A stretch of DNA of 64,000 nt from Hamiltosporidium tvaerminnensis (taxonomy: Eukaryota > Microsporidia > Dubosqiidae): the NCBI GenBank assembly GCA_022605425.2, contig CM061256.1:310001-374000 (forward strand), given 5' to 3'. Numbering within the stretch: position 1 is the stretch's first letter; every line of letters starts with the position of its first letter. The notes under the pieces are model-generated. The model was given only the letters and a program-made list of their open reading frames with translations. It had not been told where the DNA came from and did not search any database. The position numbers and the translations under genes were made by a program. Positions 55,401-64,000 of the stretch are shown piece after piece.

Positions 55401-58400
55401 ACGATATCTGAATTTTTTCATTTAATGAAAATATTAAACAATCTTGAAATCTTCTCTAGAATACTAGATTCGATAGCGCAATTAGATCTGAATTCTGTAA
55501 ATCCTTTGAAGTATAGTGTTGAAATCGAACAAAAACTTTAATATTTAAATTTCTAAGAGATGTATTTTATGATCTGAAATATATAAATTTTTTTATAGAT
55601 GCCCAGTCTAAACATGAGTCTATATTCTTGTTTGTTTCAAATGAACTAAATAGCTACAAACCTTTAGAACGTGTATTTGATTTTAAATCATCTGAAGATA
55701 AGAGAATTTCTTTTTATAGAATCATAGCTTCGAATATTAATTTAAATATTGATATGAATAAAAAATTTGCCTATAACAAAGAAATATTATTCTCATTTAT
55801 TGAGATTTATGATTCTTTTGATGACGAAAAGATTTTTTCATATTTGATTTGTTTGATTCGATTATCAGAATACTCTGGTTTATTCACAAAAAAAGAAATT
55901 TACAAAAACTTCGGCTTTAAAAATGCTTTGCACTTTCTTTCCAAAGACAGAAGAAATATATTTTCATCACAATCTATTCTTATCGAATACGCATATTTGT
56001 ATTTATATTGTTTGTTTGAAGATGAGGTGTACACCTTGTGTTCTATATTTTACATTAAAAACTAATATGTAGAAGTATCCGAGTCGATTTTAAATTATTT
56101 TGATTTAAAACTGGTTTATAAAGATGATTTGAGATCACCAGAGAATCGTTTATTGAAGAACGAAGAAATATATGTAAAAAAATATATATTCTATGATTTA
56201 TTAATTTTACTTCAATCAAGTAAGTCTTTTCAAGAAACAATAATCACTTTGAAGTTTTTAACAGAATCTTTTTATAATTTCCCATTAATCCTTAACCTTA
56301 TTGATCTTAAAATTTTATTGGATCTTTTTTATAAAAATACAACGTATGAAACAGAGGATGATAATTTTTCCATTGAAAAGCAACAAGAATGGTATATTAA
56401 TTTTAAATATGGATTCTTATTTACTGTAATGTTTTATAGAGCCACCAATGAAATAGTTTTTAAGCTGATTGATGACATTTGTACTAAACTTAGTGATTAT
56501 GATAATATTGAATTTTTTTCTATGATTTCGTTTATTCATAAAGTTTTCTTGTCGGAAATTTGTTGCTGTAAATACTCTTTGAATTCTAATGAGGAAAAGG
56601 TAAATTTAATTGATTCTAACTGCGAAAAAAATTTCTTAGAAAGACGGAGCCAAATATTTGGAAGGTTTTTAAAAAAAGGTTTATTAGATATATTAGTAAC
56701 AGCTTATGAAAAATTTGACTTATCACAAAGTTGTATTTTGAAAATAATTGGTTTGATTACAATAATAATTGATACCAGAGAATTTATTTTAAATAATACT
56801 TGCTTTGTTACGAAAATTTTCAGAATAAAATCCTCTATGGAGCATATTGTTTTTATCCCCAGATTTCTTGAAAAGTCTAATTTTACAGAAATACATATGC
56901 AAAAAAACCGATCCGTCCCGATTTTAAAATCAAAAAAAAATATTTTTAAACAAATAGACTACACAAAATATCTGAGGTTGGATTTCGGATGTTTAAAAGG
57001 AAAGCATAGTAATTCTAAAATTTTGCATGATTTTGTGTTCAACGATAAAAACTTGCATATTAAAGAATTTAATAATGATTTGGAAGATTTGGATTCTTTT
57101 AAGTTGCTATCTAAATTGTTTTGTGTAAATCTTCACGGAAAAATGTTTGATACAACTAGTTTTTTTACAAAAACTATCAGAATATCAACGTACAAACCCT
57201 TGCTTTGGTTCTTTAGTCAAAAAGATTTATCCGGAAAATAGTAGTACTGTGAGAGATGAATATGATGCAAGTGATTTAGAAAATATACATTTTAACTTTT
57301 TGGGAACTTATTTACAAGATATATCTTGTGAGGATGGTTTTAAGACACATAAGCTGTCAAATATAGGAAAAGAAGAGAGATTCAAATTTTCAGATTTCTT
57401 AACAGAAGAAAAATTGTCGAATATTTTTTTGCGTTTATTAATCTTCTTTAAAGGTAGGAAGGAAGCCTGTATAGTTAATAATATTAAAAGTATCATTAGT
57501 GTTTGTTCAAATCATAAATTACTAGGGAGCTTCAATTATTTTTTGATAAAAAATATAGAAACATATGAGAAAGTACAAAACGATCAAATTATTTCTTACA
57601 GATTGGAAATTTTACGATTAATTGTGATCGACTATCAATTTATTATCAGATTCAAGACCGATTCATTGAATTTTAATGTGTTGATTTTTGTTTTTATAGA
57701 TATAACCAACGAATATTTTTTGAAGTTTGATAGAAAAACACATTTGAGATCTTTAATTTCAATCTTTCTTTCTGAAAATATTTCTAATGAAAATTCAATT
57801 GTTGAATTTCTTCTTTTGAATATGAATCAAATCAACGAAAAACATTTGAGTTTAGGTTTTTACTTTGGGCTTAAAACAATCTTATTTTTTGTTGAAATGA
57901 TGAAAGATAAGATTTGTAAAATTTTTCTGCCTTTTGATAATGATAAGGAAAATAATTTGGACTTCTTTGTTTTCAAAGAGTTTGAAATGTTTCTCGAAAA
58001 ATTTCATGACTTTAAATTCGAACTAACTGTTGATTTTCTAGAAGATTAATAGATTATTTTATTAAGTTATCTCAGGAATATCTAGCTAGTATTTTTATAG
58101 AATTATTTAAGGATGGTGTTGTGGCGATAGAATATATCTTTAAATTATACATGGATGTACTTTTTAAAAGTAGCAGATTATACTTTTATGTTAGGAAGGA
58201 GGTTTCTGAACAAGATAAATTCGAAAGGCTAAGAAACCATCTAATTTTAAAATACTTGATGGCTTTTATCTTTAATATTACGTATCAAACATTTTATGAA
58301 ACGATAAATGAAGATAATGACTGTATTGAAGTAGAAGATTTAGATCGAGAGTTGAGAAAGTTATATAATTTCAAGCTTTTTGAAAATTTATTACAAAATA

Positions 58401-59506
58401 TTTTTCATTATACTGATATAGAAACAAAAAAATTAATTTTACGGAATAAATTTAATCGAAGTGAATATTACTTTAGAGGTATTAATTTTAAAGTGACTCG
58501 ATCTGAGATTTTTAATTCTACAATAAATATATTGTCACAATCAAATTTAATGGAAATAAGGTATAGTATGTGGTTTATAACATTTAGGTATGAATCAGGA
58601 CAGGGTATAGGGCTTATATATGATTTTTTTACTTTATTTGGAAAAGAAGTTAATCAGAATAAATATTTTGAAGCATTTAGAACTTTGGATTATTATGATA
58701 TTTCGAATTTAAACAATGAAAATGAAAATTTTATTAAAAAAGCATACTACTTTTTGGGTATAATCATGGCAAAATGTGTTGCAATGAATTATGTTTTGGG
58801 ATTAGAACTTATAGATTCCTTTTATTTATATTCATTGAAAGATAAAGTTACATTTGAAGACTTAAAATATTTAGATTATGAATTTTATGAAAATATCAAT
58901 AAATGTAATTTATCAGATGATATTGATTCATTTGGACTATATTTTACTGTTAATATTGATAATTTAGATAATGAATATGAGTTAAAACCAAATGGTAGTA
59001 ATATATCTGTTACAACCTCAAATCTAAAAGAATATTTGCAGTTAATAACCGAATTTAAACTTTTTAAAAACATGAACAAATATTTAAAAGAGATGAAAAA
59101 GGGGTTTAAATTTATATTGAATGAATATTTGAGCTTCTTGTTTACATTAGACGAATTAAAGTTATTTATTGAAGGAGAAAGAGCTATCAATATAGATGAA
59201 TGGATGTCTTCTACCAATTATATTGGAGATTATCACAAAGATCATCATGTAATAGTTTGGTTTTGGAAATTCGTCAAAAGTTCTAACGAAGAAATTCGTA
59301 AGAAAATTTTATATTTTGTAACGGCTTTAGAAAAATTTCCAATAGGTGGGTTTCAATCACAAAAATTTATACTTAAGGGGTTTTCCATTGAATCTACACC
59401 ATGTAAAGAGTTATTTCCTTCATCTCAAACATGTGTAAATTTGTTGATTCTTCCATGTTATGACGACGAGGAAACATTGATAAAAAACTTTATGATTGCA
59501 TTATAA
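52446..59506 (+). pseudogene. Giant HECT E3 ligase gene (TOM1/HUWE1-like), front broken by many frameshifts
   Basis: A chain of coding frames on one strand spells a protein of roughly 2,300 residues ending in a HECT domain: 52446-52802, then 52799-53026, about 52990-54114, pieces across 54115-54336, 54337-54939, 54762-55085, 55200-55541, 55628-56065, 56129-57241, 57147-58049, and 58040-59506. At the junctions I checked (52790, 52990, 58040) the next frame continues sense-like sequence without a gap, so these are frame changes inside one gene, not separate genes. The helical, leucine-rich front fits the armadillo-like region of TOM1/UPL1/HUWE1 ligases. At least eight breaks lie in the first 5.6 kb and none in the last 1.4 kb. 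No intron signals fit. Decay of a once-functional ligase, clustered sequence errors, or an unusual expression mode are all possible. Confidence 0.72.
58121..59506 (+). CDS. HECT ubiquitin-ligase catalytic domain (intact 3' part)
   Basis: 461 open codons with the HECT domain in about the last 330. The N-lobe has FRYESGQGIGLIYDFFTL (in place of ...GxGVxREFF...), AYYFLGIIMAKCVAMNYVLG, LDYEFYENI, and the near-perfect ELKPNGSNISVTTSNLKEYL. The C-lobe has IDEWMSSTNYIGDY, HVIVWFWKFV and FPIGGF, and the catalytic cysteine is C438 in SSQTCVNLLILP. The usual His of AHTC is Gln here, but the Thr-Cys is kept. The domain transfers ubiquitin from an E2 to substrates. The open stretch begins without an ATG (sense continues upstream to about 58040 in this frame), so this is the catalytic end of the larger broken gene and not an independent gene, unless it is expressed from a downstream ATG. 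Confidence 0.9.
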   Translation: MAIEYIFKLYMDVLFKSSRLYFYVRKEVSEQDKFERLRNHLILKYLMAFIFNITYQTFYETINEDNDCIEVEDLDRELRKLYNFKLFENLLQNIFHYTDIETKKLILRNKFNRSEYYFRGINFKVTRSEIFNSTINILSQSNLMEIRYSMWFITFRYESGQGIGLIYDFFTLFGKEVNQNKYFEAFRTLDYYDISNLNNENENFIKKAYYFLGIIMAKCVAMNYVLGLELIDSFYLYSLKDKVTFEDLKYLDYEFYENINKCNLSDDIDSFGLYFTVNIDNLDNEYELKPNGSNISVTTSNLKEYLQLITEFKLFKNMNKYLKEMKKGFKFILNEYLSFLFTLDELKLFIEGERAINIDEWMSSTNYIGDYHKDHHVIVWFWKFVKSSNEEIRKKILYFVTALEKFPIGGFQSQKFILKGFSIESTPCKELFPSSQTCVNLLILPCYDDEETLIKNFMIAL

Positions 59507-59901
59507 AATAAAGAGTATGGTAAAATTTGAATTTAAAACATAAGTATATATGTTTTTGTTCCAATCTCAGAATTAAACAGTCTTAATTAAATTTTTTTAC
59601 GTTAGTTATAAAATTTCTAAAAAAGTATTTTATTACGATTCCATAAAAAAAATTAGAATCATTAAACTATCATCCTGTCTTTAAATACGTCTTTTTCTAT
59701 AGCAAATGGAATTAAATGTCATATTTTTACTAAAAAATTTTTATTTGCACCCCTGTTTCTCATATCTTAAGAAACCTATTTTTAAATAGAGATAAGCGCA
59801 ACTATCCAGTTTTAAACTTGTGATATTATTTATATCACAAAAATTAATATTTTTATTTTTATTTTTATTTTATATTTTAAAATTAGAAAGGCTGTGCCAA
59901 G
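59507..59901. other. AT-rich intergenic DNA, no gene seen
   Basis: Between the end of the HECT gene and the duplicated small ORF; nothing recognised. Confidence 0.5.
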
Positions 59902-60072
59902 ATGAATAAAACCAATAAAGACAATTCTTTTATTTATAAAAACAATTATTTTCATAATAACAAAGGAACGGTGAGCAAAAAGACGATCTCCTTGTTAGAG
60001 ATGTACTTCAAACTTAGCTGCCTTCCAGAGACTTACGGCAAAACCATAGAAAATAATAAAGCAAACAAATGA
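59902..60072 (+). CDS. Small ORF of a tandem pair, homeodomain helix-1-like
   Basis: 56 codons from ATG to TGA. Residues about 21-43 (KGTVSKKTISLLEMYFKLSC, then LP) follow the pattern of the first helix of a homeodomain (R/K-x-x-x-S/T ... LE-x-x-F ... P), but the recognition helix with WFxNRR is absent. A diverged second copy lies at 60197-60361. The DNA over the shared part is less AT-rich than its surroundings, supporting past coding constraint. It could be a remnant of a duplicated homeodomain gene or an unrelated small gene. No start signal was recognised. Confidence 0.35.
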   Translation: MNKTNKDNSFIYKNNYFHNNKGTVSKKTISLLEMYFKLSCLPETYGKTIENNKANK

Positions 60073-60196
60073 ACCTTTAAATTGGAATGTACTTATGGTA
60101 TTATTTATACACAAAATCTTGAAATTTTTTTTATATTTTAAGTTTAGTAATTTATAAAAAATATATAGGTTTTAACAAAAAGAGGAGGACACCAGA

Positions 60197-60361
60197 ATGG
60201 ATTAAATATATAAAAACAGTTCTCTTATTTCTAGAAATAACCAATTTTATTATAATAAACGAACGATGAGTAGAAATTCGATCTCCTTGCTAGAGACTTA
60301 CTTCAAACTTGGCTGCCTTTCGGGAAAACATACCAGCTTCATAACTCATTGTAAAAAATAA
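60197..60361 (+). pseudogene. Second copy of the small ORF, with an early stop
   Basis: Aligns with 59902-60072 (shared ISLLE(M/T)YFKL(S/G)CL and DNA phrases CGATCTCCTTG, ACTTCAAACTT, GCTGCCTT) at a spacing of 295 bp. The third codon is TAA, so the same start cannot be used; the rest of the frame is open to 60361. Confidence 0.5.
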
Positions 60362-60919
60362 AAATCCATGTCGATTTAGATTACGATATCATTTGCAATT
60401 TTATAATATAAGAAAAAAAACTGGAATACCATATAAAAAATCTTCAAAACGTGATATATTAAAGCTTATCAGTTATGTTTTTATAATTAAAAAAGTTATA
60501 CTTCTAACTCAGAATTAATCGATAAAGTGAGTTAACATAAATTTTAAACCATGAGTTCTGTGAAATTGAAGATTTTTGTTGTATTAAAAGAAAATTTTAG
60601 GATTTGTAAATATATATTTAATTCGAACCTTCTAAAATGGGTTTCATGTATGATAAACAATTTTTAATGTTCGATTACATCCGTAAATTATATTAAAACC
60701 TAAAAATTTATAAAAATAGAAACAAAGTTATTAGTTTGTGATAATTTCTAATATGAAGAGATAGAGCCTTTCTGAGATTGATCTTTACAGGGAAACAAAT
60801 TCACCTCAACAATTTTCTTTGAAGATAATTGAACTGTTAAATTGCCAGATTTCTGCACACTTAATTCTAGAAAATAAAACACTATATATATCTATCTTAA
60901 ATTTATACTATAAATGATG
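60362..60919. other. AT-rich intergenic DNA, no gene seen
   Basis: Nothing recognised on either strand. Confidence 0.45.
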
Positions 60920-61612
60920 GCTGGAAACATATCTAGATAAAAACCCATTCTTTTGGTAATAAATATGTGAAATTGATGTAAATATCTTTGTTTAAATTTC
61001 CATTAGTCAAAAATCAAACCAACTTTTCGGATGCTCACTGGCAATTTGTATAGGAAATGAAGATTTATAAATCCGTGAAATTATATATAAAAGAAACAAA
61101 TTATGCAACCAGATCTGAAAAAACAGATAAATTGTAGAAAATTTACATTTAGAGCATGTAATCCTGGCCTTACTCGCCCGTGTTAAAAGGCTTGGCCCTA
61201 GTAGATACAAAACAACAAAAAAACCAGGAATACTAAACAAAGGTAATGCCTGTCGGTATGACATTGCAATATCTAGTTGAACCCAATTAAAGTCGCCGAG
61301 ATTTATTATAATCGAAAGTAATCGGCTCAGGAAGCGCAGTGTAATGGAAAACTGCTAGTTCTATGACAGCCTAAGTCGATTTAAAAATGATTACATACCG
61401 AGGTATATATCAACAAATTTGTGGCAACTGCCTCGCCTATTAAATTGGTTCTCCAAACCCTTTAGATATCCGTATATAAGATGTAGGATTCATATGGGTT
61501 TCTGATGGAATACCGGGGAAGTAGTTATCTACCATAATCTCGAAATGCGTTAATATTATAAAAACAATGTAAAAGATTCCACTCTTTACGGATAAATATC
61601 ATATGAAATAAA
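60920..61612 (+). mobile_element. SINE-like repeat, copy G (old, diverged)
   Basis: Aligns along its length to copies A and B with many changes. Landmarks: CACTGGCAATTTGTATAGG, CCTGGCCTTACTCGCC, AAGGCTTGGCCC, AATGCCTGTCGGTATGACAT, GTGGCAACTGCCTCGCCTAT, GAAATGCGTTAATATTAT. The 5' limit is approximate, and no target-site duplication is recognisable. Confidence 0.68.
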
Positions 61613-62675
61613 TCTTAATAATATACAAGAAATTTTTACAGTGATGCTCAAAAACCATTGTAAATTTTTTTCACCAAACAACTGCAACTTTTTTTTCTTA
61701 TTTATGTCAAAAATATAAAAACTAAAACTTATCTTACATGAAGTACCATAAAATATATTTTTGGTGTTTTGATCTGAAAGTTCTTAAGTTTCTATATTGC
61801 CGTTTTCAATAATATATTTATTTTGCGTCATGATAAAATAAAAAGCGTCCAACATTTTAGTACATAAATAACTGCAAAAATCCATACCACGGATATATAA
61901 TGCCTTAAATACGACCAAAGGATTATTTATTCAAAACCATATCAATAAATTTATTATCATTTCTATGTTTGTAATACACAGAAGAAAATATTTACTCTGT
62001 TTACATAAAATTCTACCACGTTTTAAACAACAATTTTTACTCAAAGTATAGATCGAGTTTTTTAGTAAAATTATTTTTCTGTTTTTAATTTATTTTTCCA
62101 TATTTAAAAATCTTAATTTAGCACACATTATAAATAGATTCTTTAAACAATATTGGACTGACTTTTTTTAATTTTTTTGTAATTTAAAAATGTGTTTAAT
62201 TTCGCTACGAAAAAATGTAGGTTATACTCAAATTTCATTTTGCTTACTAATTTGATGTCTATGAATTATATTTGTTTGTTTCGTTTATAACTAAAAGTAG
62301 AGGGTGAATATGATGTTATTGTAGTTTATGTTTTGTACGATAAATGTTTCTTATAATTTTATAAAATCTTATATTTCAGAGAGATATGTTTAAAATATAC
62401 TTATTTTGGAAATAATTTTATCGAAACCGGGAAAAAAATTGGTTACGTTTATAAGTTCTCTAAAGAATACAATAATATTAAACATACTATTCGTATAACC
62501 ATAGATATTTTAAATTTTATAGCAATAGAATTAAAATTGATTCATATAGACTCGTTTGAGTTTTAGATTAATTGATTGTCATTGTCCCATTATTTGAAAT
62601 AAATTGCAAAATCGTGCCTTTTTTCAATAAAATTTTATAATCAAAAAAAATAAAAAATTCAAAAAAAAAATTGAT
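61613..62675. other. AT-rich intergenic DNA, no gene seen
   Basis: No supported feature before the DOHH gene. Confidence 0.5.
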
Positions 62676-62678
62676 CCC
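62676..62678 (+). promoter_or_regulatory. CCC-type start signal of DOHH
   Basis: CCC lies 5 bases before the ATG at 62684 (TTGATCCCATACGATG). Confidence 0.55.
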
Positions 62679-62683
62679 ATACG

Positions 62684-63613
62684 ATGCTAGAAATAAATAA
62701 AGCAAGAGATATTTTAAACGGAAAACATTATAATATATCACAGAAAATGCGCGCATTGTTCTTTTTGCGCAACATAAACAATACAGAATCAGTTTTAAGC
62801 ATTATGTCTGCATTTCACAATGAATCCGTTCTACTTAAACACGAATTGGCATATGTACTTGGACAGATGCGAGATCCAACTTGTATACAAACTTTAAAAG
62901 ATGTTTTAAGCAATACCGCAGAAAATGAGATCGTAAGACACGAAGCAGCAGAAGCACTTGGAAATTTTCTTGATAAAAATGATATCGATTTTTTAAAATC
63001 ATTTCTTAAGGATATTTCAATTCCTGTTCGAGAAACATGTTATTTAGCAATCAAAAAAATAGAAAATCATCATAAATCAGAAAATAAAATAAATTTTGAA
63101 AAAAGTGAAAATTTTTTAAAAAATTATAATTTATCCGATTCTTCTATTCAATTTGATAAAATAGAATTATCAGAATTCGATTCTTGTGATCCTGCATATC
63201 CTTTGATTATTGATGATAATTTCTTAGAATTTATATATTTGAAGCACTCTGACATTTATCTTAGATACGGTGCTATGTTTTCTTTAAGAAATAAGAAAAA
63301 CATAAGTATATTGGTGAAAGGCTTTAAAGATAATTCTGCACTATTTAGACATGAAGTAGCATTTGTATTAGGACAATTAAAAATGAAAGAGAGCATTCTT
63401 TATCTAAAAGAAGTACTTGATAATGAAAACGAACACGATATGGTTCGACATGAATGTGCAGAAGCAATCGGGGCAATTGGTACAGATGAATGTCACAAAA
63501 TTCTTATGAAATATCTTAACTGTGATGCTGACATCGTTAGAGAAAGTGCAGAAGTTGCTTTGGATATTTGTGCTTATGAAATGTCAACAGAAACAGAGTA
63601 TTGCAAAGTATAA
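62684..63613 (+). CDS. Deoxyhypusine hydroxylase
   Basis: A 309-residue HEAT-like (PBS-lyase type) repeat protein, close to the usual length of about 300. It has two halves of repeats and the four His-Glu pairs that bind the di-iron centre: H53-E54 (KHELAYVLGQM), H86-E87 (RHEAAEALG), H223-E224 (RHEVAFVLGQL) and H256-E257 (RHECAEAIG). A variable linker of about 70 residues joins the halves. The enzyme hydroxylates the deoxyhypusine residue of translation factor eIF5A, completing hypusine. No signal peptide, so cytosolic. The start is set by alignment of the first repeat and by the CCC signal. All metal ligands are present, so it should be active. Confidence 0.97.
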   Translation: MLEINKARDILNGKHYNISQKMRALFFLRNINNTESVLSIMSAFHNESVLLKHELAYVLGQMRDPTCIQTLKDVLSNTAENEIVRHEAAEALGNFLDKNDIDFLKSFLKDISIPVRETCYLAIKKIENHHKSENKINFEKSENFLKNYNLSDSSIQFDKIELSEFDSCDPAYPLIIDDNFLEFIYLKHSDIYLRYGAMFSLRNKKNISILVKGFKDNSALFRHEVAFVLGQLKMKESILYLKEVLDNENEHDMVRHECAEAIGAIGTDECHKILMKYLNCDADIVRESAEVALDICAYEMSTETEYCKV

Positions 63614-64000
63614 TTATATCTTTATTATTTGTCTTTTCTTGATATATTAAATATATTATTTCTTAATTTCATAATACTTTCTATTTAAATTTATTTATAG
63701 GTTTTAAATTATCTTTGTTTTAAAATTTTAATTTTTTAAATATCTTAATTACCGATTCTGATAAGTTGTCTTTCTGTTTAGAGGATTAAAAAATGCAATG
63801 CAAAGGTATTCTATTGCTAATCAATGTCTGGCTTTTATTGAGTTTATTCCTTTTTCAGATAAAGCGTTTTGTAAAAGTCAACCCATTTTACATTCACAGT
63901 TATTCTATTTTCTCTATAAATTTCTTATTTTGTTGATTAAGCCACAATCCAATTCACGCTAGATCATTGATTCTGAAACAGTTCTTTATTTGAATTTTTT
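63614..64000. other. Intergenic DNA to the window end, no gene seen
   Basis: The 3' flank of DOHH; nothing recognised. Confidence 0.5.

Overview
The window looks like nuclear DNA of a microsporidian with an expanded genome. It is very AT-rich and no spliceosomal intron is needed for any gene. The readable proteins are short, diverged versions of universal eukaryotic families: RPB7, deoxyhypusine hydroxylase, a STE12-type factor, a kinesin, and a HECT ubiquitin ligase. Five genes have a run of three or more C a few bases before the start codon, like the CCC-type start signal known in microsporidia. Gene density is low for the group, with long stretches of gene-free AT-rich DNA and retroelements. 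A Hamiltosporidium-like origin is my best guess (GVN/QQGVN repeat proteins, large repeat-rich genome). It is an inference.

Layout. 1-12.1 kb: gene-poor, with one small membrane-anchored protein gene (2955) and copies of a 0.7-kb SINE-like repeat. 12.1-14.0 kb: RPB7, a 65-bp minisatellite and an unrecognised gene. 14-21.9 kb: more SINE-like copies around a frame-broken paralogue of the 2955 gene. 21.9-25.8 kb: a complete 3.8-kb non-LTR retrotransposon with a perfect 14-bp target-site duplication. 26.9-29.1 kb: a trehalose phosphorylase. 30.0-39.6 kb: a repeat island in which G-rich GGGTGTTA-type minisatellites fill both intergenic DNA and the coding regions of a GVN-repeat protein and a kinesin-10-like motor, with a STE12-like gene between them. 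40.2-48.7 kb: a SINE-like copy, a two-part gene with a coilin-like N-terminus, and a frame-broken leucine-rich-repeat gene. 52.4-59.5 kb: a huge HECT E3 ligase gene whose front is broken by many frameshifts while its catalytic end is open. 59.9-60.4 kb: a duplicated small ORF. 60.9-61.6 kb: an old SINE-like copy. 62.7-63.6 kb: deoxyhypusine hydroxylase.

The genes do not form one pathway. They cover transcription (RPB7, STE12-like), translation-factor modification (DOHH), carbon metabolism (trehalose phosphorylase), chromosome movement (kinesin-10-like) and protein turnover (HECT). The most unusual signal is the 30-39.6 kb island. The G-rich strand of its repeats is the sense strand inside each gene and its 3' flank, but flips to the antisense strand in each 5' flank. 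The repeats enter the kinesin motor domain only at surface-loop positions and leave the catalytic motifs intact.
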